A stretch of 64,000 nucleotides of DNA from Salinisphaera orenii subsp. orenii MK-B5. Its GTDB lineage: Bacteria; Pseudomonadota; Gammaproteobacteria; Nevskiales; Salinisphaeraceae. The DNA lies in the NCBI RefSeq assembly GCF_003788635.1, contig NZ_AYKH01000042.1, positions 62,001 through 126,000 on the forward strand, given 5' to 3'. How positions within the stretch are numbered: the first letter of the stretch is position 1; every line of letters begins with the position of its first letter. Shown here in pieces: positions 1-9,080 of the stretch. The notes under the pieces are model-generated. The model was not told the origin of the DNA. It was given only the letters and a program-made list of their open reading frames with translations, and made no database searches. Both the position numbers and the translations under genes were made by a program.

Positions 1-63
1 GCGGCGGACCGCAGCAACCAGCATGTGGACGCATTTCTGGAACTGGCCCGCGAGACCGCGTAG
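1..63 (+). CDS. C-terminal end of an unidentified protein (partial)
   Basis: Frame 1 is open from the first base to a TAG stop at 61-63 and encodes 20 residues ending in FLELARETA. The composition (Asp, Glu, Arg, Leu and Ala, helical character) resembles the last helix of a soluble protein, for instance a LysR-type regulator, but this is too short to identify. Dispersed repeat copy A begins at the stop codon, as at two other genes in this window. Confidence 0.5.
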   Translation, partial: AADRSNQHVDAFLELARETA

Positions 64-325
64 GGCCGGCTAACGCTTCATGCGAGCCCGCACCAAGCGC
101 TTTCTGAAATTGACTATGGGGGCAAGGCTAGGCGTCCTGCGCGCCGCGCAGTCATTCTGCGTCAGGGTGCGACAACGCTGGATTGCCGCGACAGCGCTCG
201 GCTCGCCGGGTTGGGCCGCAGATGAACGATCGACCATGGGCACGCTGCGGCGTTGCGGCTTTGCCGGCCTCGACGATCGTGGCGCGCCACGATCAGCGAC
301 TCGCGCCGTGCCGCACACGATGTGC
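61..325 (-). repeat. Dispersed intergenic repeat, copy A (inverted relative to copies B and C)
   Basis: This segment reads, on the minus strand, as a relative of 23741-23949 and 25655-25908. Shared blocks are a GTGGCGCGCCAC palindrome (core of a perfect 20-bp palindrome at 275-294), a GGGC/GCGGCCCAACCC block, GGCAATCCAGCGTTGTCGCAC (around 167-190), AGAATGACTGCGCGGCG, ATAGTCAATTTCAGAAAG and GGCTCGCATGAAGCG. The conserved end abuts the TAG stop of the upstream partial gene. No long open frame is conserved among the copies, so I read it as a non-coding repeat. The outer edge near 325 is approximate. Confidence 0.8.
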
Positions 326-591
326 GGTCGCCGACGCGGCGTCCGCACGACGCGTCAACAGTCGCGAGACGACTCGAACCCCGGCACAAGGCCACGACGC
401 AGCGGAAACCGTACCGGGTTCAGGCGTTGCAGACGGCGCGAAGGCTCGCCGCCCGCCGTGACGGTGCCGACCGCTGGGCGGCTCACCTCGCCGGCGAGGA
501 TGCTCGCACGGCGCCACGACAGATTTACGCTACGCCATCAAAAAGGCACGGCCACCGGACACGGCGCCGCGCCCCAACGCCGGAAGGCGGG
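326..591. other. Intergenic stretch without a recognisable gene
   Basis: High-GC sequence between repeat copy A and the end of the L31 gene. Open frames on both strands are low-complexity Arg/Ala-rich translations without a plausible start or recognisable family. An A5 tract at 540-544 beside a GC-rich segment (545-568) reads on the minus strand as a GC stretch followed by U5. That is a weak candidate terminator for the L31 gene; the stem is imperfect. Confidence 0.5.
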
Positions 592-849
592 CTACTTCTT
601 GCCGCCGCCCATGCCGTAACGGCGACGGAAGCGCTCCACCTTGCCGGTGGTGTCCATGATGTTCTGCTTGCCCGTGTAGAACGGGTGGGTCGCGCTCGTG
701 ACCTCCAGCTTGACCAGCGGATAGGTGTTGCCGTCCTCCCACTCGATGGTCTCGTCGGAGGCGATGGTGGAGCGCGTCAGGAAGGCGAAGTCGCCCCCCA
801 TGTCCTTGAACACCACGGGGCGGTAGTTGGGGTGAATGTTTTTCTGCAT
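592..849 (-). CDS. rpmE2: 50S ribosomal protein L31 type B
   Basis: The 85-residue protein begins [16 protein letters not shown] and carries the L31 block [12 protein letters not shown] followed by a basic tail ([16 protein letters not shown]). It has no cysteine at all, so it is the zinc-free type B (C-minus) form; zinc-binding L31 carries a Cys cluster. Type B L31 often replaces the zinc form under zinc limitation, but no Zur-like palindrome is visible upstream of this start. It may therefore be expressed constitutively or be the only L31. It is transcribed in the same direction as ileS, which lies upstream of it. Confidence 0.95.
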   Translation of the reverse strand: MQKNIHPNYRPVVFKDMGGDFAFLTRSTIASDETIEWEDGNTYPLVKLEVTSATHPFYTGKQNIMDTTGKVERFRRRYGMGGGKK

Positions 850-925
850 GGCCTGCTATCTCGACTGTCGTGTCGTTCGTTGAAACTCTGGAGCCCGGAT
901 CCGTCTGCCCGCGCCCGACGCGTGC

Positions 926-3900
926 TCAGGACAGACGCGTCAGGGCCAGCGTGATGGCGGCGCCGTCGATCTCGAAATGCTCGACCACTTCGCCCGCCGG
1001 TTCGTTCTCGGCCACATAGGCGGTGGCCAGCGTCTCCCGCGTCAGCGTCGCGTCGTGCGCGTCGATGGCACGGGCCAGCCCGGCGTCCGCGCTGTACTGC
1101 ACGCGGATGCGGTCGGCAACGTGGAAATCCGCCTGCTTGCGCAGCCGCTGTACCCGGTTGATCACTTCCCGCGCAAGACCACGCTCGCGCAGCGAATCGT
1201 GAAGTGTACTATCAAGTGCCACGGTAACGCCATCCTCGCGGCCCACCAGCCAGCCCTCGACGCCCTCGGCGGACACCACCAGGTCGTCCGGACCGAGCTC
1301 GATCGGCTCGCCGTCGGCCTCGATCGTGATCGCGCCGTCGCGCATGTAGGCGGCGATCGCATCGTCGTCCAGCGCGGCGACCGCAGCCGCCACCGGCTTC
1401 ATGCGCTTGCCCAGCCGCTTGCCCAGCCCCCGGAAGTCCGGCTTGGCGCTGCGCCGGACCAGATCGCCCGTGCCGGCGACGAACTCGATGGCGTCGACGT
1501 TGACCTCCTCGCGAACGATGGACGCCACCGCGTCGATATCCGCCCGCGCCACGCCCGGCTCCTCGACCACCAGGATGCGCGCCAGCGGCTGGCGCACGTT
1601 CACACCGGCCTCGTTGCGCAGCGCGAGCACGTTGGCCACCACCGCGCGCGCCAGCCGCATGCGCCGCTCCAGCGCCTCGTCGACCAGCGTCTCGTCCGCG
1701 GTCGGATAGTCGGTCAGATGCACCGAAGCCGGTTCGGAAGCGCCGGCGACGCGGGCGTAGAGCCAGTCCGAGAAGAACGGCGCGATCGGCGCCATCAGGG
1801 CCGCCACGTCGCGCAGGCAGGTGCGCGTGGTGTGATAGGCCGCCCGCTTGTCGGCGACCGCCGCATCGTCTTCGCCGGCGTCATCGTCGGCCCGGGCACC
1901 GGCCCAGAACCGCGCCCGCGAACGCCGGATGTACCAGTTGGACAGCGCGTCCACGAAGCGTTCGACCGCGCGCGCCGCGCGCGTGGGATTGTAGGCGTCG
2001 AGCGCGGCGACCGCCTCGCCCGCGGTCGACTGCAGACGCGACAGGATCCAGCGGTCCAGCTCGGGCCGCTCGGCCACGGCCGGCGCCGGCATCGCGGTGT
2101 CGAAGCCGTCGATGTTGGCGTAGGTGGCGAAGAACGCATAGACGTTCTCCAGGGTGCCGAACACCTTGGTGCGCGTCTCGCGCAGGCCGCGATCGGCGTA
2201 TTTGGTGTTGTCCCACGGCGGGCTGTTGGACAGCATGTACCAGCGGATGACGTCCGCGCCGTGGGTATCCAGGGCCTCGAACGGATCGACGGTGTTGCCC
2301 TTGGACTTGGACATCTTCTCGCCGTTGGCATCCAGCAGCAGGCCGTTGACGATGACGTTCTTATAGGCCGGCGAATCCTGGATCAGCGTGCCGATGGCAT
2401 GCAGCGAGTAGAACCAGCCGCGGGTCTGGTCCACGCCTTCGCAGATGAAGTCCGCCGGGAAATTGGCCTCGAAGGTGTCCTTGTTCTCGAACGGGTAGTG
2501 CCACTGGGCGAACGGCATCGCGCCCGAATCGAACCAGACGTCGATGATCTCGGGCACGCGCCGCATGGTGCCGCCGTCGGCCGCGGTCCAGGTGATCTCG
2601 TCCACCTGCGGCTTGTGCAGATCCAGCGACTCGTCATCGGCCACCTGATCGCCCGCCCCTGCTTTTTCAGTTATGGCGCGCAGCTCGGCGATCGAGCCGA
2701 TGACCACGATATCGGCCGGGTCGTTGTCGTTGACCCAGATCGGCAGCGGCGTGCCCCAGTAGCGATGCCGGGACAGCGCCCAGTCGACGTTGTTTTCCAG
2801 CCAGTCGCCGAAACGGCCGGTGCCGACATGGGGCGGGAACCAGTTGATCGCCTTGTTGTATTCGACCAGCTTGTCCTTGTGCTGCTGGGTCGCCACGAAC
2901 CAGGACTCGACCGGGTAGTTCATCAAGGGCGTGCCCTTGCGCCAGTCGTGCGGATAGTTGTGCACCGTGACGCTCTGGTCGAACAGCAGGCCGCGATCCT
3001 TGAGATCGCGCGCGATCGGCTTGTCGGCGTCCTTGAACCACTGCCCGCCGACCAGCGGGAAATCGGCACGAAAATGCCCGTCGCGCTCGATCGGGTTGAA
3101 CACCGGCATGCCGGCTGCGCTGGTGACATTGAAGTCGTCCGCGCCGAAGGCCGGGGCCTCGTGGGCGATGCCGGTGCCGTCGTCGGTGGTGATGAAATCC
3201 GCCGCGATCACGTACCAAGCGTTGTGCGCCTCGGGATGGTCGGCAAAACAGTCGTAGGGCGGCTTGTAGCGCCTGCCGATCAGCGCCTCGGCGCCGAAGG
3301 TCTCCACGATTTCGGCGTCGTCACCCAGCGTCGCGGCCACGCAATCCCTGGCGACGATATAGAGCGAACCGTCGGCCGCGCGGACCCGGGCATACTCGAT
3401 GTCCGGCCCGACCGCGAGCGCGACGTTCGACGGCATGGTCCAGGGCGTGGTCGTCCAGGCCAGGATCGCCACGTCCGGCTCGTCGGCCAGGAAGAACTTC
3501 ACCGTGATCGACGGATCCTGCACTTCCTTGTAGCCGAGGCTGACCTCGTGCGAGGACAGCACCGTGCCCGAGCCCGGCGAATACCAGTGAATCTTGTGGC
3601 CCTTGTAGAGCAACCCCTGCTCATGGAGCTGCTTGAGCAGCCACCAGACCGACTCGATATATTCGTTGGAAAAGGTGACGTAGGGCGCATCGAGATCGAC
3701 CCAGTAGCCGATCCGGCGGGTGAGTTCGTCCCACTGATCCTTGTAGCGCAGCACCGACTCGCGGCAGGCCGCGTTGTAGGCGGCGATGCCGTAGTTCTCG
3801 ATATCCTCGCGCGACTGCAGGCCGAGCTCCTTCTCGACCTCGATCTCCACCGGCAGGCCATGGGTATCCCAGCCGGCCTTGCGATCCACGCGATAGCCGC

Positions 3901-4126
3901 GCATCGTCTTGTAGCGGCAGAATGCATCCTTGACCGTGCGCCCGAGCACGTGATGGATGCCCGGCCGACCGTTGGCCGTGGGCGGGCCTTCGTAGAACGT
4001 AAAGACCGGCGCATCGGCGCGTCGGGCCGTGCTGGCCTCGAACACGCCGTCCGCCTGCCACCGGCGGCGGATCTCAGCGTCGAGGGCGGGCAGATTCAGG
4101 GACTTGTGTTCAGCAAAACCGGTCAT
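926..4126 (-). CDS. ileS: Isoleucyl-tRNA synthetase, type 2 (eukaryotic-like)
   Basis: Charges tRNA-Ile with isoleucine in the cytoplasm. The 1066-residue protein has the class I HIGH motif as GIHH (residues 56-59, context ANGRPGIHHVLGR) and KMSKS at 604-608. The CP1 editing domain lies between them and an anticodon-binding domain follows. The GRPGIHH context and the length (bacterial type 1 is about 930-940 residues) indicate the IleS2 class, which is typically less sensitive to mupirocin; that phenotype is inferred. The start at 4126 gives a family-typical N-terminus (SLNLPALDAEIRRRWQADGVF). The usual neighbours ribF and lspA are absent. Confidence 0.97.
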   Translation of the reverse strand: MTGFAEHKSLNLPALDAEIRRRWQADGVFEASTARRADAPVFTFYEGPPTANGRPGIHHVLGRTVKDAFCRYKTMRGYRVDRKAGWDTHGLPVEIEVEKELGLQSREDIENYGIAAYNAACRESVLRYKDQWDELTRRIGYWVDLDAPYVTFSNEYIESVWWLLKQLHEQGLLYKGHKIHWYSPGSGTVLSSHEVSLGYKEVQDPSITVKFFLADEPDVAILAWTTTPWTMPSNVALAVGPDIEYARVRAADGSLYIVARDCVAATLGDDAEIVETFGAEALIGRRYKPPYDCFADHPEAHNAWYVIAADFITTDDGTGIAHEAPAFGADDFNVTSAAGMPVFNPIERDGHFRADFPLVGGQWFKDADKPIARDLKDRGLLFDQSVTVHNYPHDWRKGTPLMNYPVESWFVATQQHKDKLVEYNKAINWFPPHVGTGRFGDWLENNVDWALSRHRYWGTPLPIWVNDNDPADIVVIGSIAELRAITEKAGAGDQVADDESLDLHKPQVDEITWTAADGGTMRRVPEIIDVWFDSGAMPFAQWHYPFENKDTFEANFPADFICEGVDQTRGWFYSLHAIGTLIQDSPAYKNVIVNGLLLDANGEKMSKSKGNTVDPFEALDTHGADVIRWYMLSNSPPWDNTKYADRGLRETRTKVFGTLENVYAFFATYANIDGFDTAMPAPAVAERPELDRWILSRLQSTAGEAVAALDAYNPTRAARAVERFVDALSNWYIRRSRARFWAGARADDDAGEDDAAVADKRAAYHTTRTCLRDVAALMAPIAPFFSDWLYARVAGASEPASVHLTDYPTADETLVDEALERRMRLARAVVANVLALRNEAGVNVRQPLARILVVEEPGVARADIDAVASIVREEVNVDAIEFVAGTGDLVRRSAKPDFRGLGKRLGKRMKPVAAAVAALDDDAIAAYMRDGAITIEADGEPIELGPDDLVVSAEGVEGWLVGREDGVTVALDSTLHDSLRERGLAREVINRVQRLRKQADFHVADRIRVQYSADAGLARAIDAHDATLTRETLATAYVAENEPAGEVVEHFEIDGAAITLALTRLS

Positions 4127-4225
4127 GGCGGCGGCGGGGTCGGTGCGCGGGACGAGAGCGTCGAGCGCGACACTATAAACCCTGGCGCGCGCGGCTGCAT
4201 CGCCCGCGGCGCGGGGGTCGACGGC

Positions 4226-4501
4226 CTAGCGTTCGCGTTCGGGCGGAACCGGATCAAAGCCACCCTCGCGCAGCGGATGACAGCGCACGATCCGGCGCAG
4301 CGCCAGCCAGCCGCCGCGGATCGGCCCGTGGCGCTCGAGTGCTTCCAGCGCATAGGCCGAACAGCTGGGCACATAGCGACAGCGCGGGCCCAGCAGCGGC
4401 GAGAGCGTATAGCGATAGATCAGTACCGGGAGCTGAAGCAGCCGCACCAGCATCCACCGAGCGCCATCGAATACACGCCGAAACGAACCGGGAATCTCCA
4501 T
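4226..4501 (-). CDS. yidD: Membrane protein insertion efficiency factor YidD
   Basis: A 91-residue protein with the family core [30 protein letters not shown] split over residues 21-50, followed by [21 protein letters not shown] and [13 protein letters not shown]. The three conserved Cys of the family (CRY, SCS, CHP) are present. YidD is a small membrane-associated helper of YidC-dependent insertion. It usually sits in rpmH-rnpA-yidD-yidC; here it is isolated between ileS and a histidine kinase. Confidence 0.95.
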   Translation of the reverse strand: MEIPGSFRRVFDGARWMLVRLLQLPVLIYRYTLSPLLGPRCRYVPSCSAYALEALERHGPIRGGWLALRRIVRCHPLREGGFDPVPPERER

Positions 4502-4535
4502 GTGGGCAGTCTAACGCCGGCTCACCGGCAGAGGA

Positions 4536-5885
4536 CTAGACGCCTACGCTGCCGCAGGCCGGAATCGCCAGGCGTACGGCGAGTCCGCCGCTTCCGCCTC
4601 GAGCGAGGTCGAAGTCGCCGCCGAGGGCGGCGACCCGCTCCTGTAGACCGGTCAGGCCGAGCCCCAGCGACGCCCCTTCAGTCATGCCGACGCCGTCGTC
4701 GGCCACTTCGATCTCGAGCCAGAGCACGTCATCCCGGACGGTCGACGACACCGCCACGGTCACGGCTGTGGCCCCCGAATGCCGGGCAGCGTTGGTCAGG
4801 CACTCCTGGACCGCCCGATAGACCGTGACCTGGACGGCATCATCCAGATCGTCGTCGACCGACCGCAACCGGGCCCGCCATGCCATCTGTGGGCAGCGCT
4901 CTCGCCAGTCCTCGACCAGATACATCAACGACTCGCGGAGACCAAAATCGTCCAGCACCGCCGGCCGCAGGCGACCCAGCATGCGGCGAACACGTTGCTG
5001 GATCAGGTCCACATGCGCCTGCACGGAATCGATACGCGCTTCGACGCCGTCTCTATCGTCGCGCGCAAGCGACCACGACAGCGCCTGCATGTCGGTGCGG
5101 ATACCGAACAGATAAGGCGCCATCTCGTCGTGCAGTTCACGCGCGATCGCGCGCCGCTCTTCTTCCTGCATGGTCACCAGCTTCTGGGTGAGCAACCGCC
5201 GCTGGCGCGTACTCTCGCGCAGGGCATCCACGACGTGGTTGAACTTGCTCTGCGTATCGGCGAGTTCAGGCACGGCCGGTACGCCCACGGGACGACTGAA
5301 GTCGCCGGCGGCCAGACGGGCGAAGCCGGCATGGAGATCGCGTAGCGGTTTCAGTCCGAACCACAGCCCCAACCATGTCAGCGCGGAAACCGACACCATG
5401 AGCCAGGCCGCGAGCCAGAACAGGTCGTAGACATCACGCCAGACTTCGGCGACCTCATCGTCCGTCAGAGCGGTGATGCGGATGCGCCCCAACGAGCCGC
5501 CGCGCGTGATGCGAATGGTATCGAATACCTGCGACGGCGGAACGATCAGATGCTGAAACCAGACAGGTGCCGGTTCGGCGTGCGCGCCCGAGGTCAAGCG
5601 CAGCCATTCGCCCGTATCGCTCTCGATCTCGACCTGGACGTGCCGCAGATCCTCGAACGCCGCGGACAGTGCCGCGAGCGCATCCGGCGCAAGCGGCCGG
5701 TCAACGTCGGCGACGAGGAAACGCACGAGCTCCTGACTGAAATCGAGATTGGCCTCGATCTCCTCGATGGTCGCCGCCCGCGCATTATGCAGGATGATCG
5801 CGGCCGCACCGGCCAACCCGAGGCCGAGGATGCCGACGACGATGAACAGCAAACGAAGCTTGAGCGACAGGCGCCCTAGACGCAT
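4536..5885 (-). CDS. Sensor histidine kinase, NarX/UhpB class (methanol locus)
   Basis: A 449-residue inner-membrane kinase. It has an N-terminal membrane segment (about residues 10-32), a periplasmic sensor region, a second membrane segment (about 155-177), and a HAMP-like linker. A HisKA_3 dimerisation domain carries the phospho-acceptor His252 in ELHDE, and a C-terminal HATPase has an N-box (ECLTNAARHSGA) and the glycine motif DDGVGM. It follows the beta-propeller gene by 34 bp with AGGGGG upstream of the ATG, so it is probably the last gene of the mxa transcript. The LuxR-type response regulator at 17910-18593 is the obvious partner. The pair resembles the MxaY/MxaX type of methanol dehydrogenase regulation, by position and class only. 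Confidence 0.9.
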   Translation of the reverse strand: MRLGRLSLKLRLLFIVVGILGLGLAGAAAIILHNARAATIEEIEANLDFSQELVRFLVADVDRPLAPDALAALSAAFEDLRHVQVEIESDTGEWLRLTSGAHAEPAPVWFQHLIVPPSQVFDTIRITRGGSLGRIRITALTDDEVAEVWRDVYDLFWLAAWLMVSVSALTWLGLWFGLKPLRDLHAGFARLAAGDFSRPVGVPAVPELADTQSKFNHVVDALRESTRQRRLLTQKLVTMQEEERRAIARELHDEMAPYLFGIRTDMQALSWSLARDDRDGVEARIDSVQAHVDLIQQRVRRMLGRLRPAVLDDFGLRESLMYLVEDWRERCPQMAWRARLRSVDDDLDDAVQVTVYRAVQECLTNAARHSGATAVTVAVSSTVRDDVLWLEIEVADDGVGMTEGASLGLGLTGLQERVAALGGDFDLARGGSGGLAVRLAIPACGSVGV

Positions 5886-5919
5886 CGATACCCCCTGTGG
5901 CCAGAACGGCGAAAACGAT

Positions 5920-6873
5920 TCAATGGCGAATGAATCGTCCGAAGCCCCTTGGGCCGGCGCCCACCGCGATCACCGCCGTCTCGCAGGCGCAATCGAGGTC
6001 CACGAGCGAGACGGTGTCGTCGAACCAGTTCGCCACGATCGCATGTCGACCGTCGCGGTCCACGGCGACGCCGTCCGGCTGACCGCCCACCGTGATCTCG
6101 CCGAGCCGACGTCCGGTGGCGACCTCGAACCGGGCGAGCAGCCCGTGGCGCTGTTCGGTGACGAGCAGCGTGCGGCCATTATCGGCCGTCGCCAGACCAT
6201 AAGGAAAGATCCCGGTCTGGATCGTTCGCGCACTGGCGCTGGCACTCAGGTCGATCACGTGCACGTCGTCGCTGCGCACGCTCGCCGCGAACGCATACCG
6301 GCCGTTCGGCCCAGCCAGCACCGCGAAAGGTGCCTCTCCCACATCGATCTCGGCAGCCACCGTGTTGTCGGTCGCGGCGACGACCGACACGCTGTCACTC
6401 TCCCGGTTGGCGACCAGCACGGCCGATTCGTCCGGCGTGATCGCCACGCCGGCCGGCGCGCCGCCCACACCGACACGCGCCAGCCGCCGGCCGCTGTCGA
6501 CGTCGTAGACGTCCAGGCGATTGCCCGCCCAGTCGGTCACATAGGCCTGCTGCGACGCGTCGGCCAGCGCGATGCCGAACGGCTCGCCGCCGACGTCCCA
6601 GGTGTCGGTCACGGCGCGGCGCTCGACATCGACCACACTGATCCGGCCGATTTCGGGATGGGTGATATAGACCCGTCTTTGGCCGACCGCCACGCCGACC
6701 GGACCTTCGGCGACGTCGATGCGCTCGACGATCTCACCTCGGCCGGTATCGATCGCGGCGAGCTGCGCAGCGCCCTGCACCGTCATCCAGGCGGTGTCAG
6801 CCCGCGCGACCAACGTACCAGCGAGCACGCCCAGCAATATCCAAAGAATCCGACGCGCAGCACCTCGCATCAA
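5920..6873 (-). CDS. PQQ-associated YVTN-family beta-propeller protein (periplasmic)
   Basis: A 317-residue protein with a signal peptide (hydrophobic stretch about residues 9-24, ending around VARA) and repeated blades such as VGVAVGQRRVYITHPE, PFGIALADASQQAYVTDW and PDGVAVDRDGRHAIVANW. This is the PQQ-dependent catabolism-associated beta-propeller type found beside quinoprotein dehydrogenases. Its exact role is unknown; accessory or redox-partner functions are proposed for the family. It overlaps the end of mxaD by 4 bp (ATGA-type coupling) and so belongs to the mxaLD transcript. Confidence 0.85.
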   Translation of the reverse strand: MMRGAARRILWILLGVLAGTLVARADTAWMTVQGAAQLAAIDTGRGEIVERIDVAEGPVGVAVGQRRVYITHPEIGRISVVDVERRAVTDTWDVGGEPFGIALADASQQAYVTDWAGNRLDVYDVDSGRRLARVGVGGAPAGVAITPDESAVLVANRESDSVSVVAATDNTVAAEIDVGEAPFAVLAGPNGRYAFAASVRSDDVHVIDLSASASARTIQTGIFPYGLATADNGRTLLVTEQRHGLLARFEVATGRRLGEITVGGQPDGVAVDRDGRHAIVANWFDDTVSLVDLDCACETAVIAVGAGPRGFGRFIRH

Positions 6874-7430
6874 CCGCCCTCGACCCGAGTCTTCAATGCC
6901 TCGAGGCCATTTCTAAAGAAACCGTGGATGGCCGCCTGCGCGGCCTCGTCGGTCTGCCCTTCTTCCGGAAAATTACCGGTATCGCCGCGATAGAAACGCG
7001 CCTTCCACACCACCTCGCTGCCACCATCGGCGACCTTCACCTCGATCGTGGCGGTGTAGAAACTCACGGGGAAAACCGAAGGGTCTTCCCGAAGAAGTCG
7101 ATAGCCCATGTAACGGCGTTCCGGATCGTATTCGTCGACGCTTTCGGTGATCTCGCCGCCGCCATCGGCGAACACGAGCACACGTTCGGCGCCGGTCTCG
7201 TCGGCGATTCCATCATGGTTTTTGCTGGGATGAACCGCTGACAAGGCCGGCTGCCAGTCGGCCAGCGCCGAGACGTCGCCGACGATCTGCCAGACCTCGG
7301 CCGGCGGCGCATCGATATGAATACTCTCCTGTGCTTTCTGGGGCGTGGGTCCGTGCGCCAGTGCAGCGGTGGAACAGACCAGCAAGGCGCCAACGGTGAG
7401 GCGGTGGACCAACGACGAACGTCGATTCAT
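6870..7430 (-). CDS. mxaD: MxaD, periplasmic SRPBCC-fold protein of methanol oxidation
   Basis: A 186-residue protein with a signal peptide ([18 protein letters not shown], cleavage near AALA|HG) and an SRPBCC/polyketide-cyclase domain starting IHIDAPPAEVWQIVGDVSALADW. In Methylobacterium MxaD is periplasmic and promotes electron transfer between methanol dehydrogenase and cytochrome cL. A longer in-frame reading upstream exists, but ATG 7430 is preferred because it starts the signal peptide and has AAGGAG 7-8 nt before it. Its start overlaps the mxaL stop (ATGA). Confidence 0.88.
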   Translation of the reverse strand: MNRRSSLVHRLTVGALLVCSTAALAHGPTPQKAQESIHIDAPPAEVWQIVGDVSALADWQPALSAVHPSKNHDGIADETGAERVLVFADGGGEITESVDEYDPERRYMGYRLLREDPSVFPVSFYTATIEVKVADGGSEVVWKARFYRGDTGNFPEEGQTDEAAQAAIHGFFRNGLEALKTRVEGG

Positions 7431-8518
7431 GAAACACTCCTTCGGCTTGGGTGATCGGGAAAAACGAAACGCGCGCGACGGCGCAGATCCGAAATGACGG
7501 TGCCGGCGTGCACAAGCACGACAAAGACGAGCGCGAGCGCGGCGAACAGCCATCGGATATCGGTAGGTCGCTCGCGGATTTCGGCCCAGGCGCGAGGCGT
7601 GACGGCGCGATAGAACGCGGCGTCGTCATCGAGATGGAGGTAATCGAAATCGGCGGCGTCCGCCATCGACTGCAGATGCGCTTCACGCACTGCGGACAGA
7701 TGCTCGTTGCCAAGCTTTTCGCTGCGCCCCCACGGCGCATTGCGCGGCACGTAGCCGTCGATCTCCTCCGGGTTCGCCGGTTGCCCGAAGTTGGCCGCCT
7801 GCGGCACGTCGTCGGCTTCGTAGACGCCGATGCGCTCGCCCTCGGCGTTGTATTTCGGAATCTCGACCGGCGTGTAACCACCCACACCCACGAGCAGCCC
7901 GTGCAGCGGCGGCGCATCGGCGGCGGCCGCTCCGGGCGCGCCCGGTTTTTTGCCGGGCACGAGAATCGCCGGGTCGGGCTCGTAGCGAGGATTGACCGGC
8001 GGCGCCTCGTGGCCGTCGGTGAGAAATACCAGGCTCGTGTGTTCGTCCAGCGCGCCGCCGGCGCGGGCGAGCTCGATCTTTTCCATCGCATCGACCAGGC
8101 CGCGGTTGACGTTGCTGTCCGCGGCCCAGGCGGCACGCCAATCGATCATGTCCACGCTGGCCTGCAGCGCATTGAAGCTTGCGCAGACCTCGATGGGCAT
8201 CAGCGTGATGTTGACCGTGCGCTCGGAGAACAGCGCGAGGCCCACTCGCGAACCACAAGGCAGACGCGCGATTGCCGATGCAACGGCCTGCTTCGCCCGC
8301 GCCACACGGGTCACCGGCTCGCCGCCCGCGCGGTAATCGGCGACATTCATGCTGCGCGTGATGTCGACGACGAACAGCGTGGCGTAGACCGGCCGAGCGA
8401 GTGGCCAACGCGGCACCACGAAGGTCGCCAGCGTCAGGATCAACGCCAACACCAGCCCCCAGAGCTTCGGATCCGAGCGCTTGACCCTTCGCCACAGGCG
8501 GGCATATCCGGCCGTCAC
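7427..8518 (-). CDS. mxaL: MxaL, membrane-anchored von Willebrand A protein
   Basis: From GTG 8518 the protein is 363 residues. It has an N-terminal membrane segment ([16 protein letters not shown]), a VWA domain with a MIDAS-like DITRS motif (Thr where Ser is usual), and a C-terminal membrane segment ([17 protein letters not shown]). MxaL is one of the mxa accessory proteins linked to calcium insertion and assembly of methanol dehydrogenase. Open frame continues upstream to 8614, but that would run into the ohr promoter region, so GTG 8518 ([13 protein letters not shown]) is preferred; this start is not certain. It is translationally coupled to mxaD. Confidence 0.87.
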   Translation of the reverse strand: MTAGYARLWRRVKRSDPKLWGLVLALILTLATFVVPRWPLARPVYATLFVVDITRSMNVADYRAGGEPVTRVARAKQAVASAIARLPCGSRVGLALFSERTVNITLMPIEVCASFNALQASVDMIDWRAAWAADSNVNRGLVDAMEKIELARAGGALDEHTSLVFLTDGHEAPPVNPRYEPDPAILVPGKKPGAPGAAAADAPPLHGLLVGVGGYTPVEIPKYNAEGERIGVYEADDVPQAANFGQPANPEEIDGYVPRNAPWGRSEKLGNEHLSAVREAHLQSMADAADFDYLHLDDDAAFYRAVTPRAWAEIRERPTDIRWLFAALALVFVVLVHAGTVISDLRRRARFVFPDHPSRRSVS

Positions 8519-8637
8519 GTCAACCCATCCGGCGACCGGCGCCCGACAGCGCTCGTGCACTCGCCCGCAGAGATGTATTGCGCACAATCGATCGACGTGT
8601 AACGCTGCATCCAACGCTTATCCATCGGGAGCAACTC

Positions 8638-9066
8638 ATGACCGTCGACAAAATTCTCTATGAAGCTGAGGCCACCGCGACCGGCGGGCGCGACGGACGC
8701 GCCGTCAGCTCCGACGGCACGCTCGACATGCGTCTGGCCACGCCCAAGGCGCTCGGCGGCGCGGGCGGCGACGGCACCAATCCGGAGCAGCTGTTCGCGG
8801 CCGGCTACTCGGCCTGCTTCATCGGGGCCATGAAGGTGGTGGCCGGCAAGCAGAAGATCGACATGCCCGCCGACCACAGCGTGACCGGCACGGTCGGCAT
8901 CGGCCCGTCCGGCGAGGCGTTCGGCATCGCGGTCACCCTCGATGTCTCCCTGCCCGGCCTGGACCGCGAGACGGCCGAAACGCTGGTCGACCAGGCCCAT
9001 CAGGTCTGCCCCTACTCCAACGCGACGCGCGGCAATATCGACGTCACGCTCAACGTCAGCGTCTGA
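8638..9066 (+). CDS. ohr: Organic hydroperoxide resistance protein (Ohr/OsmC family)
   Basis: A 142-residue OsmC-fold thiol peroxidase with the two catalytic cysteines, Cys60 ([12 protein letters not shown]) and Cys124 ([13 protein letters not shown]), typical of Ohr, which reduces organic peroxides in the cytoplasm. ATG 8638 has GGGAG upstream. It is the only gene on the plus strand within the mxa locus, sitting between mxaL (divergent) and mxaK (convergent, 14 bp gap). An ATTG-N4-CAAT repeat at 8577-8588 lies in its upstream region; an OhrR-type regulator site there is conceivable but weak. Confidence 0.95.
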   Translation: MTVDKILYEAEATATGGRDGRAVSSDGTLDMRLATPKALGGAGGDGTNPEQLFAAGYSACFIGAMKVVAGKQKIDMPADHSVTGTVGIGPSGEAFGIAVTLDVSLPGLDRETAETLVDQAHQVCPYSNATRGNIDVTLNVSV

Positions 9067-9080
9067 GGCCGAAACCGCGC

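Noticed and set aside
253-954. Plus-strand ORFs across the 5-prime gap and over the L31 gene
   Set aside because: Low-complexity Arg/Ala translations that run through a repeat copy and opposite a clear ribosomal protein gene.
977-4828. A 1283-codon open frame on the plus strand opposite ileS and yidD
   Set aside because: It is an antisense shadow caused by high GC and codon bias; its translation is Arg/His/Gly-rich without a recognisable domain, whereas the minus strand encodes a full IleRS.
8577-8588. ATTG-N4-CAAT repeat upstream of ohr as an OhrR operator
   Set aside because: Too short and asymmetric; lacks the long AT-rich palindrome usual for OhrR sites, and no ohrR gene is adjacent.
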